NCBI GenBank assembly: GCA_025345505.1
Contig: JANVCC010009942.1
Coordinates: 1,210,987-1,274,986, forward strand
Length of the DNA stretch: 64,000 nt
Direction of reading: 5' to 3'
From: Todiramphus chloris collaris
Taxonomy: Eukaryota; Chordata; Aves; Coraciiformes; Alcedinidae
In this document: positions 1 to 11,215 of the stretch, piece after piece
How positions within the stretch are numbered: the stretch's first letter is position 1
Layout of the letters: each line of letters begins with the position of its first letter
Notes under the pieces: model-generated
What the model was told of the DNA's origin: nothing
Database searches by the model: none
What the model saw: the letters and a program-made list of their open reading frames with translations, nothing else
Position numbers and translations under genes: made by a program

Positions 1-600
1 CAAGATCAAGAGTGAGGTCCTGCACCATGGGTGGGGCAATCCCAAGCAAAAATACAGGCTGGGTGACGACTGGATTGAGAGCAGTCCTTCAGGCTGAGAA
101 GGACTTGTGGTGCTGGTTTATGAAGAGCTTAATATGAGGCAACAATGTGCATTTGCAGCCCAGGGAGCCAGCTGTGTCCTGGGCTGCATCAAAAGATGTG
201 TATCCAGCAGGTCAAGGGAGGTGATTCTGCCCATCTACTCTGCTCTTCTGACATTCCACCTGGAATACTGAACCCAGTTCTGGAGCCCCCAACACAAGAA
301 GAACATAGACCTGTTGGAGAGAGTACAGAGGAAGGCCACAAAGATGATCAGAAGGCTGCAGCACCTCTCTGATGAAGACAGACTGGGGGAGTTCGGTCCG
401 TTCTTTATTATGTGTATGGATAGGGAATTGGCAGATGGAACAGGCTGCCCAGAGAAATTGTGGATGCCTCATCCCTGGAAGTGTTTGACACCAGGCTGGA
501 TGAGACTTAGAGCAACCTAGTCTAGTAGGAAGTTGCCCATGGAAGGGGGGTTGGAACTAAATCATCTTTAAGGTCCCTCCCAACTCAAGCCATTCTATGC
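1..600 (+). mobile_element. CR1 LINE, 3' portion, cut by window start
   Basis: This is the C-terminal reverse-transcriptase region and 3' UTR of a CR1 non-LTR retrotransposon. Broken reading frames contain CR1 wording such as a degraded MSHQC-like block near 135-180 and the ERVQRKATKMIRRLQHLS block near 315-380. The element ends in 'ggtccctcccaactcaagc' followed by a single tail unit, cattctatg. A deletion near 400 joins the RT C-terminus directly to the 3' UTR. It shares a stretch around 209-265 almost exactly with the CR1 nested at 23005-23530, so both belong to the same young lineage (A). The 5' side lies outside the window. Confidence 0.93.
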
Positions 601-3600
601 TGCCACCTCTCAGCTCCAGCAAGGCAGCCCATTATTCAACCAGCCAGGACTGAGTCTTTATATATACTTCAAATAACTGACAGAGAATTTTAGTTACTAT
701 GAAAAAAAAGAAATCCAAAAAAACCAAACCTGGTCACTACTAAATTCTTTAACAAACTAAGTTAGAGTGTACAAATGGCAGTTCCTGGAAAGCAATATTC
801 TTTCAGCCAGTCTCTTATTAAAAAATTACTAGGAGGTAAAGATTATGTTTAAACAAAAAATCAGTTTTAGAAAGAGGTCCTGAAATAGAGTCAGTGGAAA
901 TTTCTCTTCCTCTCATGCCTTCATAGAAATAATGGAAAATGCCATCATGTTGTGTTTTGTATATCCAACTAATTTTCAGTATAGTTCTTTTCACAATGAA
1001 ACTGAGAATAAGAACTCCCACCATTCACAGTGTTATGAGGTTGTAAGACAGGGATTGCTTGTAGAAAAGTCAGATACAACTGTACATCCATGATGGAGAT
1101 TGGCTTTCATACAAACATGTGAACAACAGATTTATACGAATGTTTTTACCCCAAAAAGTTGGAGTAGAAACTTGGAGTAGGAGGAGGATCCAACCAGATT
1201 TTTTTTTTTCCTTCTTTTCAGAAAGAAAATATGAGAAAGCATGAGTACATGGGGAAAAGGATGAGTGGCATACATTCCCTGAAGAGATAAATGTGACTGA
1301 GATACTGGTAACATTTGTAAAGAAGCTATTAACCTAAAGCCTTTTTCACAGTTTATAAAATCAGATCATACTGTCTTGCATTATGTTATTCTTTACTTAC
1401 TGGTACAGCAAAATGTGACTATATACTGAATACATTTGTTCCATAGTTTCACAGGTGAATTATATAGAATATAGTATGTTTGCAGAAGCAGATAAATAAA
1501 GCCCCTTTGTTTAGAAGCAGTATGGCAATGTTCTCTCACAAGAAGTCAAGTCCTAAAGAAAAACTGCATGTAAACCCTGGAGTCAGATGCATCTAAATGA
1601 ACTTTTGAGCATGCAGAAGTTTTAATTAAAAGCCATGAGAAATGAGAAGAAAATCACTTCACAGAATATCATGCAACTCTGAGAAAATAAAGAAAGGTGG
1701 AAATTATCAGAAGAAATGTAAAAGCAGGTAGGAGTTAGGGAACAAGGGGGGAGTAAGAGATGTTAAGTACAGAGATTTAAGAAGACATATGACTGCTCCT
1801 GTTTTAATCCAGAAAAAAAATTCTTGGGGAAAGGGGAGGGGTGATTTCTAGTCTAATTTTTTTTTTCCTCTCTCCCTTTTGTCTTTACAATTCATGGAGA
1901 AATATCCTTCAATACCACATATGTATTTTGGTCAGTGAGAGTCAAAATGTTCTCTGCTTCCAACATTTTAAGCCAAAAATTACTTTTCCCTCAAAATAAA
2001 GACAGTCTTGGTGAAAATCCATACAAAAATCTGAGCCCTTGCCCCAATTTTACCTGGAATATTTTATGTGACTTTGGCTGTATAACCTTGAGAATTTGTG
2101 CTAGGCTTTTACAGATGCATTAATTACTAAGGGAAGGCCTGAGCTTCATACATAAACTTTACATGTACTAGAAGCTGGAACTAAACTATTAGTACTTTTA
2201 AAAGCACAAATAAAAGGAAAATAGTGATCTGAAAGTTCCCAGAAGTGATCTTCAACTTAGTTTCATAACAGGATTTCTTTTTTGCCCTGTCTGCAAAGTG
2301 TAAGTCAGTACTTTGTTGCTCAATATTCTTAAATTATGTAGAAGTTAATGTGTGATTATATTTTGTATTATATATACCAAGGTTATATTTGAATAAAATG
2401 TTGAGTACTATGCTGATTTGCCACATTACTTGCCAGTACACTAAATAATTTTTTCAGCTTCAGAATTCTGGAGAACAGACAATATTTAGTTGAATGAATT
2501 AAGTTATTTTTGGAATTACTTCAGTGATATTTCCGTAAACTAACAACTGACAGTAACAGAATCTGAGTCATCAGTCACCCATGGCTGAAATCAGGAAATG
2601 CAGCTGTAGAGTGCATAGATTTCATGTCTGTTATGCTGTTAAGAAAGCTTCAAGACATTTCATCCTTTCTGATCAGATATTGACTCAGTATAGATTATCT
2701 AGTATCAATTAATAGTTTCATCTATTTTATAATGAAGGCTTTGCTGATTTTGGATAGCTGGACTCCTCTTGTCTTTTTCTCCTCATTAGAAGCCTAGATT
2801 TTTGAAATAATTTCAAACATAAATTTTTTCTGAGGATTTAGCTTGAAGATTTAGTTGAAACGCATCTACTGTAATAGACAGAAGTGAACAAAGTGTGATT
2901 TTCACAAAAGACCAGTCCTTTGCTGTTTGTAGAGTTGCCTTTCTGAAAGTGTCTAACTATACCATGCATTCACAGCCCTATTCCACGCAAAAGTCTCAAA
3001 TCTATTAATTTTTCACTGTTGTTATTTTGGAGGTGTCAGGGATGATCTTGACTGTTTTTGTATTAGACAGACAATGTCACTGCAAGAATACATGCAGGAT
3101 GCCTGACTCACCGCATTTTATCATGACCTAGTCACTTGTCAACTAAAGGCATTGAATGAGTTAATCCCACAAGCTTTGCTGAGTTTTCATCCCCAGACAT
3201 AAGTGCAGAACTTTCTCTTTAAAAAAAACAAAAAAAAAAGGAATATATGCAAATAAACATTTGAAATAAATAAACACTACCAATTGAGGAGAAGTACTGC
3301 AAATCTTACTAGTTTCTCTTACAGCATCCTGAAAAAAAGCAATATATTTTGTACGGGGAGGTTCATCTTGATTTGAGTACTATAATGCATTTTGAAGGAA
3401 ATAATTCTTCTAGTAGTGTATACAGAAATAGATCATCTTATTTAAAAGTTAATTTTTAATTTACAGAAGCTGTTTCCAAGAGCATTCCATACTCCCCATT
3501 AGAAGGTAGTAAGAGCACCCTGGCATTTTGAATTCAAAATTCAAAGCATACCTGCACTTTTACATGTGATTCACTGCTATTGTCTAGTAGCCTTCTATTT

Positions 3601-4129
3601 TAACAATTATATTCCAGTCCCTGACAGCTAAAACTTATTTCAATCAAATATAATACTTATCATTTTTTAAAATAATTGGTTTCATTGATAAATAATTTAT
3701 ATTGAACAATTTAATTAAATGTTCACGAAGACCCACACTGAAAAACAATTAATTAAAAATCATCAAACAGGATAAGAAATAAGATAAAAGAAAGATTTTA
3801 TTTACCAAGATTATACTTAGATAAGACCTTAAGAGTCAAGTTTAACACAGTATCTCAGAAGTGTTAGAAATATCAGGCAATCGGCTTCTGTGGAGTGAAG
3901 AGCACATTGAAACCATTGATGTTGAAAGTCTAATTTCTCCCATTTCAGTTCACCATGTTTTGCATGGCTTTGTTTTAGAACCTTGGCATTCTGTAGTTTA
4001 CTTTGTAATAGACCACTTTTTGCTTAATAAGAACAATGACATAATAATCACATAAAAGCTACCAAATAATTTTATTGGCCACTTACTAGTTACTGTATTC
4101 TTTCAAAACTGCCCATCACAGGGCAGACT
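601..4129. other. AT-rich non-coding DNA, nothing recognised
   Basis: About 3.5 kb without a recognisable gene or repeat. It holds short homopolymer runs (for example T-rich near 1199 and 1859, A-rich near 3225) and short chance ORFs whose composition is not protein-like. Confidence 0.6.
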
Positions 4130-4155
4130 GAAGAAAGGGGGAAATCTATACCGTT

Positions 4156-4410
4156 TTGGTGACTGTGTTGGAAAATAATTTTCCAGATTTGCAGAAGTAC
4201 CACCCTTACATTCCTGTCTGCCATAGAGTCTCAGAAAAGGACAGCTATAGAGTCCCTCTGACTCCCAATGAAACTGCACAGAAGGTGTCTGTACAGGAGG
4301 ACATTAAAAAACTCATGGAATCCATGAAGTTTGGCCTTGTTCCACCATTTTCAAAGAAAATAAATGAAACAACGTTAAAGATAAAAAGCAAAAATGAGTC
4401 CATTCAGTAG
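4156..4410 (+). pseudogene. Coding-like open stretch, possible SRAP-motif gene remnant
   Basis: An 84-codon open stretch between in-frame stops at 4129-4131 and 4408-4410. It has no ATG at its left edge, so if it is real it is an exon fragment or pseudogene rather than a complete gene. Codon choice looks more coding-like than the AT-rich surroundings. The residue order KYHPY..PVCHRV followed by MKFGLVPPFSKK and then KIKSKNESI loosely follows the SRAP (HMCES/YedK) pattern: Y-N-x-x-P...PVL, then M-R-W-G-L-V-P-S, then N-x-R-x-E-T. The N-terminal catalytic Cys of SRAP proteins is not visible, and the key Asn and Arg of the last block are not preserved. I see no convincing continuation after 4410. 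It could be a chance ORF. The link to HMCES is an inference from motif spacing only. Confidence 0.25.
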
Positions 4411-5719
4411 GAGTTCCCACTGGGTAATCTGTTTCTCTTCCTAGTGAAAAGCACTCAGAACAAGAAAAAAAATATTTGTAATCTCCTCAAAGAATCAGAG
4501 TGCTATATCGTTTACCTTTCTCTTTTGGACATAAATATCTCAGCAAATTACACTTCCAAAAGTGATTTTTACAGGCACTGAAGAGGCCCAGTTGCCTCAC
4601 TTGCCTATTAAAGGTGACCAATACCCTCATTCCAGCTTTTAAACAGGCAAATAAAATCTAGAGTAAGACAGGGTTGTCAGTTGAACAATGTGCAATTATT
4701 CCAGATTTTCAATTGAAAAATCAGGAAGGGGAGTATTTTCTAGAGCAGAACAGCTTTATTGGGAGAGATCAAGAATCCTTTATTCCACATCTAAAATTTC
4801 TCACAGGTCATGGCATCATCTCAACAAGCCTGAGTTCAAAAATCTGCCAGAGAATTGGATTAGACAAATTCTTTCTTATCCTTGAAATCCTCTTATCAAT
4901 TACTGGGGAAAATATATAGACTCTTGGCTTTCCATTACCTATTTTATGAAACCAATCCTGACCATTTATTTAATTAGCATGCCAGTTAATAGTTCTAAAA
5001 TATTTTTAGCTAGCTTACAATTCTTAAAAAAATTGGACCTGGTTTTCTTTCAAGCAGCCAAAGTCCAAAGAGGACTTTGTGTAGAAGGAACACACCAAGA
5101 ATTGGAATGGATACATAAAATCCCCATATATTTACCACTATTTTAAATATATATGCTCCAGGAAATATCAGGCTAAAGGTTGACTATGCAGATTACCTTT
5201 GCCCTCCTTGCACATGTGCAGTGTGCTACAGTCTTTAATGAAAGGACCACATACACTTTTTTTCTGCTGGAGTCTACCTCATCCCCTGCAAAGGGGAGAG
5301 GAAGTGTGGACGGATAAGACAAAAAGAGAAATATGTCCCATAGCTATCCTTCAGGCCAGAATCAGAAGATATGCAGTAAATGAGATTGGAAATGTCAGAA
5401 AAAGGAAGGATGACCTTATGAGTAAGGAAATACGATGCAATTTTATTTTCCTCCTATTCTGGCTATCTGATCTTGCTTTGGTGAAGTGCTGAGTTTATAA
5501 ACACAGACAACATTAAAGGAAGTTTTTTTCTAAACACATGAAGTATTTTATCACAGATCCTTGAGGCATCCAACAAAGTACATAAAATTAAGAGTGAAAC
5601 TTTAACTTTTTGCTATATTCAGTACCCATTTACAAAAAGACAGCAGTATTAGTCCCTCATTAGTTCTCATTGTGAAGAAATAAAACTTCTGCTGTAAAGT
5701 AGTCAAGTAATACCGCAGT
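4411..5719. other. AT-rich non-coding DNA, nothing recognised
   Basis: Contains several short ORFs (4674-4919, 5199-5492) with no recognisable domain. No repeat family recognised. Confidence 0.55.
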
Positions 5720-5915
5720 GAACCACAGAATCACAGATTTGTTAGAAAGGGTCTCTGGAAGTCACCTCACCCAATCTCCTTACGGAAAATGGGCTATCAC
5801 CCACACAGAACAGTTCATTGATGGCTTTGTCTATATGAGCCTGATAAACCTCCAAGGGTGCAGATCTGAAGTGTCTCCAGGCAACATATTGAAGCACTGA
5901 ACTACCCTCAATAGA
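5720..5915 (-). mobile_element. Old degraded CR1 3' end
   Basis: Read on the plus strand, the segment begins with 'cacagaatcacagat', runs through 'gggtctctggaagtcacct', and later has 'cctccaagggtgcagat' and 'aagcactgaactaccctca'. These follow in order the reverse complement of a CR1 3' end: tail, 'ggacctctggagatcatct', 'tctccaaggatggagac', 'cagtgctcaaccaccctca'. Divergence is high, so this is an old copy. Its limits are approximate. Confidence 0.7.
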
Positions 5916-7778
5916 ATAACAGCTATGTGAAAACCAGACATACACTTGCCCCAAAGACACAATCTGGTACTTTTGCCCCTTTGTAGATCACTGTCTACTA
6001 GGAAGAAGAGCTTGCTATGTCACTGTTTGCAACTATGCTTCTGTAGCTGTTATTAGACTGTTACTAGCCACAGACTACTAGATCTCTCCTTTGCGGAACA
6101 AAGATCTCTCCTTGGTTGTGAAACTTTGGATTGTGGAATATGTATTCCACATACCTCTTACTACCTAGTTAGAAAACCCAACCCATGCTTCTCCTCCTAT
6201 AAGCATGTTTCTTTTATGCAACTTATGCAGTGGTCAGGAGGATTACATTTCCCATATTCCGAATAATAAATAACCTTCCTGGCCAGTTTATCACCCATTT
6301 TCAAATTCTCAGTACATCAGGTGCTCAGTCACACCATGGGTTTTGGGTTTTTTTGCACTAGGGTGGAGAGGGCAGTCGGCCTAGAACCTGTCTGGCTGTC
6401 CTAGATCTCAAATGTCACATTTACAGCACTAGAGACTTACAATGGACTTATCCCAGGCTAATCATCATAGAGATTGCTCTTTCTCATTGAGACAGCTGGT
6501 TGCTGTGATAAACCAGCAGAATAGTTCCCATTACAGCTGTCAGCTTAAGGATGGCATGTTCAGTGACAGTTCTATTATTTCTTTATGTTTGATGGTATTT
6601 CCTTTGAGAGATACTGTTTTCCACAGTTCTGTTAATTTTATTTGGTGAAACTGAATGCTATTTCCATATAACCTTCAAAATTCACTTTACAGCAATTTAC
6701 ATCTAGCTTCCATTTAATAAGCATAATTTCTTAAATAGATGCTTTATTTCACAGAGGTGTCATATCACACATTTCGGCAGGTTTGTCTATCCCTATGCAT
6801 TTACTTTCTCACCATCAAGACAATAACTTATCTCAAAGTTTAACAACTGTATTTGTTATTATCACTGCTTATTATCTGAGCCACCATAGTACCTAGGAGA
6901 CTTCAAAGTGAACTAGGGCTTCAGATTGTTATCTATGAAACAAGAATAATCAAACCACAGACAAGTTTTTCTATTAACTAAAATAATTCCAGTAGGCAAA
7001 TAAATCAACAACAATAGAAACACTTTATCTATTTTTATTATGGTTGATATTTATGTCTTTGTTCTTCCCTTTTATTCAGGAAAATACAGCTTTTTATGAA
7101 GTGCCTTTATGTACACCTTGAAATTCAATTGAAAATATTTGGGTTTCTGAACTTTCTTGATTTAACTGGTTATAGTTCAGAATTATCTATTTCTGCAATA
7201 TCACATAGGCATGAAATACACTGATACAATTGCTTTACCAACCCATGAAGATATAATAATGAATAACACTAAAATCAGCAACATTTTAGGACCCACTGTT
7301 AACAAGTATCAGAATAATATGTCTGAGTGATGTTTAAATGACATGAAAAAAGATAAGTAGTTCATTATAAAAACAAGTTTGAAGAGTCGATTAAATCATC
7401 ATTCTATATTCCATTTAGAGAACATTATAGGACTTAACCACTACAGCTTTTGAGCAGATGCAAATGAAACGTGCTTCTGAGCAGCTGCTATAATACAGAG
7501 AATTGTATTTATATGAGGTTCTAAAATCCTGTATAACATTGAGTTGTTTAGTGAATGAGGAAAGCACACAGAACTTTTTTCTTCAAATTATTTATATTGC
7601 TGAAAAACCAACATCATTAGGAAATGGCAAAAAATATACTAGTAAAAGGGAGCAGCCTGAATAGAAGGGACTGAATGTAATCATATGATTTAGAAACTGA
7701 AAAGCCATTGGAAGATAAAAATTTAAATAACAACCTGCTTTAAGAAGAAAAAAACACTACACTGTGGTCCTGTAGTTT
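5916..7778. other. AT-rich non-coding DNA, nothing recognised
   Basis: No gene or dispersed repeat recognised. A 13-nt direct repeat, agatctctccttt and a near copy, lies near 6079-6117. Confidence 0.55.
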
Positions 7779-7925
7779 GGGGGGGGGGGGGGGAGGCTGA
7801 TTTTCGTGGTTTTTGGTTGGTTATTTGGTTGGTTTGGTTTTGGTTTGTTTGTTTTGATTTTGGGTTTTGGTTTGTTTGAGTTTTTTGGTGTGGGTGGGGG
7901 TGTTTATGTTTGTCTGTTTGTTCGA
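7779..7925 (+). repeat. G15 run followed by GT-rich low-complexity tract
   Basis: Fifteen consecutive G residues (7779-7793) are followed by about 130 bases made almost only of G and T, in ttggtt, gttt and tttgg units. The strand asymmetry is strong: the complementary strand is almost only C and A. The G run and repeated GG/GGG groups could form a G-quadruplex. An ORF that runs through here is a low-complexity artefact. Confidence 0.85.
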
Positions 7926-10499
7926 AAGGCAACTTAGCAAAATCTTGTCTGCAACAAAAATTCACTGCCATTTGAGGGCTACTTTATATGGTCAAAGCAA
8001 TATAAGGCAGACTGCAAAGAAGGATGGAAGGATGCAAGTAAGAAATAGAGACACAAAGTTCAGAAGTGTGAGAAAAAGATCTAAAAAAGATACACTGGAG
8101 AAAGTAACTTTATGTAGTTCTCAATGAATAGGGAAAGCCATGACTAAGCTAGTACACTGAAGGAAGCCATAGGGCATGAAAGGCACATTAATATAAATCC
8201 CTGAAAATACAGGTGTATTTTTACTGTAAAATAGTAACTACTGAAGTCTGATTTGTGTCTCAGTCCTTAGTAGACATTAATTTGCAATATGAAAGTTTCA
8301 CACCTAGACATCTCAGCAAAACTAGTCTTTTTCCTAAAGCACAGAGGTGCAAGCCAATAACTGAAAGTCTTCACATCATCTTAATATTTCTACTAAAGAC
8401 ACCGTGCCAATATGCTTCTAGAATTAGGCAGCTGCAAGCTCAGAGAAGCATATGTAAAAAACAAATGGGTGTATTGTCTAACTTTTTGTTTTGCATGTAT
8501 GTAACTCCTAAAATGTTAATGGGTGATAATTATCCTTATCAAGTCATGAACATGTTCCAGAATGAGAGCATCTGCTTCAAATTTCCTGGCTTTTGTTGAT
8601 TTGACTCAGTCATAAAGCTATTTAAATGTACACTTCCCTTACTAAATAATTAAAAAAAAAAAGTAATAACAATGCATTTGCTGTGCTTATCTATTCAACA
8701 GCATCTGTTGCTTTGTGGCTCATTCTTATTATTTACTTTTTAGAAGATATTTTTTAGTTGGCATTCAATAAGATTTTCTAATAGCTATTTGATTTTGCTT
8801 TTATTTAAAAACAATGAAAGATTAAGGAAAATACAGGATTGGGCTATATGTTTACACAAGCCATAAATTCATAATTTATCAGGCTTCTTGGCAATTAAAG
8901 ATCTTAGTGGAGAGCATTCTAACATTTTTACTTCCTAATAGTGATTTCATTAAAACTATAAATGCATGATTTGAGAACAATATTGTGACAGATATTTTCC
9001 AGATGATTTATAAAACAGACTAAGATTACTAAAATCAGAAAGAAAAAATAGTAGAAGCATATCACGCAAAGACTTTTTCCATGTGAAGGAAGCTGCAGCT
9101 ATACAACTGAGTATTGTCTTATGTAGAAAATCTTAGCTGGGTTTTTGTATAATAAAAGGGACAAACTTAAGCCTACTACTCATCTCTTCACCAGTTTTTG
9201 AAAGCTTGCATCAGCTTTGCCTAGATCTCTGGTCTGAAAATTTAAATGTATTATACACTGGGCAAACTTCTGAATCACTGCAATCTCATTTAATTGGTAG
9301 AAAGATGTATGAATGAACTTCCTTTGGAATTTCTTTGAAAATTTTGCAGCTAGATTTAAGTAACTGAATGCCACTGCATGACTCCTTTCAAGGACTCACA
9401 AGCCAACAGCAATGTTAGTACTGAAAAAACTATTAGTTATCTTTTAGTCAAGACTGAGGTGAAATTCAGTGATGTATTTTAGAAAGAAGATTCAGATTGC
9501 CTAATTGTCTAAAATGGCTCTAAGACTAAGAAGTTCTGAAAATATTTTATCATAATAACTCATCTAGTTGAACTATATGTTAAGATTAGTTCATTTATAA
9601 AAAAAAGTTTTGTACTGAGATATATGTTAATAAGAGCACCAAGAACTTTTTACTATACAATAATGTCCAGCTATGTGACTTAAGTAAGCAGATTTGTAAC
9701 ACCAACAAAAACAGAAAAGCAAATTCCAGATGTAGAAAGAGATATCCACTGGCTTCATGAAATATACTAAACAAAATGCATTTTTTTCTTCATATTTTGG
9801 TTTAGATTTCAAAATAATCTTTACAGAGAACATCCAGACTCTGCATAGGTTACACAATGGCTATCCCATCAGATAGTAAACACAACACAGTTTCATATTG
9901 AGTGATAACTGCTGCCATCCAATATACCATGTGTTTCCCATTGATACCACATTTCAACTTCCCTTTGCACATTCCTATAGACCATCTGAATTGCCACAAT
10001 AAGCAGAGCTCAGTCAGCAGCTCAGTCCAGTGATTGCTCTGATAGATTGCTCATCCTCTTCTCCCTCGAACACATTAGGTACAGCACAAGGGGTAGGGAA
10101 GTAATTATCAGCCATGTTCTGACTCGGACATTTTAAAAATAAACTGTGGCAGGGGAGTGTGGAGTATTAATAGCATGCTCTGAGTGCAAACTAGCTATTT
10201 ACTACATTGCTGTTAGAAGACCTAGATACAAGTACATTAGCAAATGGGTATAATTCATTGCAGCCTCTTGCATTACTTTTTGCAGATTATAAATTAAAAG
10301 GTTAAACTTCTAGTGTGTTACTGTTTATTAACAAAATATTAATATTCTAAAATATTTTTACATACTAAAGAAATGAAACTGAGTTAGTAGAACTTGTCAA
10401 ATTAAGTATTAAATGTATTCTGACCATATGGTTTGCAAATATTATGTACTGATATATTTTAATTGCAAATAAATATATCTATATTCAATATAGTTTGAA
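7926..10499. other. AT-rich non-coding DNA, nothing recognised
   Basis: The longest open stretch (8255-8599, 114 codons, plus strand) has no recognisable motif and no codon bias. I regard it as chance. No repeat recognised. Confidence 0.55.
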
Positions 10500-10940
10500 T
10501 AAATTAATGACTGAAGACTTACTGAGTAAATGTTTGGGGATATATTCCATGAATATGTCCAATTGTTTTTTTAACCTATGGAAACTGTCAATGTTTACAA
10601 CATCTTTGAAAGATTTCCATAGCTTAACTACACATTGCATGGAGAGGTGCCTCCCTTGGTCTGTTACAGAACTGCTCCCTGCTCCATACTCCTTCTAACT
10701 GTTGTTTTGTTATGGCTTTGAAGGAGGTGCTGAGCACTCATTACCCAGTCATATGCCTCAAAATCTCTCTCATACTTGAGAGTTGCTTTTTTTTTTTTTT
10801 TCCCCCTGTAGGCTGAAATTCCCTTCCATTCATCAGATTTTCATACTTTTGATCATATTTGCTAGCTTTCTCTGTAGCTTTTAGAGTTTGTTTCTTCTTT
10901 CTAAGCACTTAGTGCTTGGCTGCACTGTATTTAATCTAGA
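10500..10940 (-). mobile_element. Ancient amniote CR1/L3-type LINE 3' fragment
   Basis: Read on the plus strand, successive blocks match in order the antisense 3' region of the old CR1/L3-type LINEs shared by reptiles and birds. The blocks are 'aacctatggaaactgtcaat', 'acaacatctttgaaagattt', 'ccatagcttaactacacatt', then 'cagattttcatacttttgat', 'agctttctctgtagcttt' and 'gcttggctgcactgtattt'. The same order of anchors (wife-like 'cattgaaactgt', 'acaacat', 'ttccacaggttaa', 'gatcatctttgt', 'ccttctctgtac', 'actgcacacagtatt') is known from amniote-wide copies. It is far more diverged than the other CR1s here. A T/C-rich run near 10786-10806 interrupts it. Confidence 0.65.
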
Positions 10941-11103
10941 ATTAATCTCAGCTATCCCACTATGCCTTTGGATCCCTCCTCAGATCCATGAATTTTGCAA
11001 GTACTTCATATTTCATCAATAAATCAAGATCTTCACACAAGCTCACTTAATTCACACTACCTGACATCTCAGTTTGTACTAATTTAATCTAAACCACATT
11101 TAC

Positions 11104-11215
11104 AGAATGCCTTGGGTTGGAAAGTACCTCTGAAGTTCAACTAGTCACATTTAACAAATTTGCTTGCCAAACTCTCATGGGATAGAAGCATAAACTTTCC
11201 TTTGTTACAAAAAAT
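11104..11215 (-). mobile_element. Short CR1 3'-end fragment
   Basis: 'cagaatgccttgggttgga' followed by 'aagtacctctgaagttcaac' and 'tagtcac' is a diverged reverse complement of the CR1 3' terminus. Only the last 60 bases or so are clear. The right-hand limit is a guess. Confidence 0.7.

Noticed and set aside
4674-4919. 81-codon plus-strand ORF as a continuation of the SRAP-like stretch
   Set aside because: I could not align it to later SRAP blocks. No support beyond being open.
7723-8127. ORFs over the GT-rich tract on both strands
   Set aside because: Low-complexity translation (Val/Phe/Leu or Asn/Gln/Thr) without any domain.
8255-8599. 114-codon plus-strand open stretch
   Set aside because: No recognisable motif, no coding-like codon bias, AT-rich. 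Expected by chance in 64 kb of such DNA.
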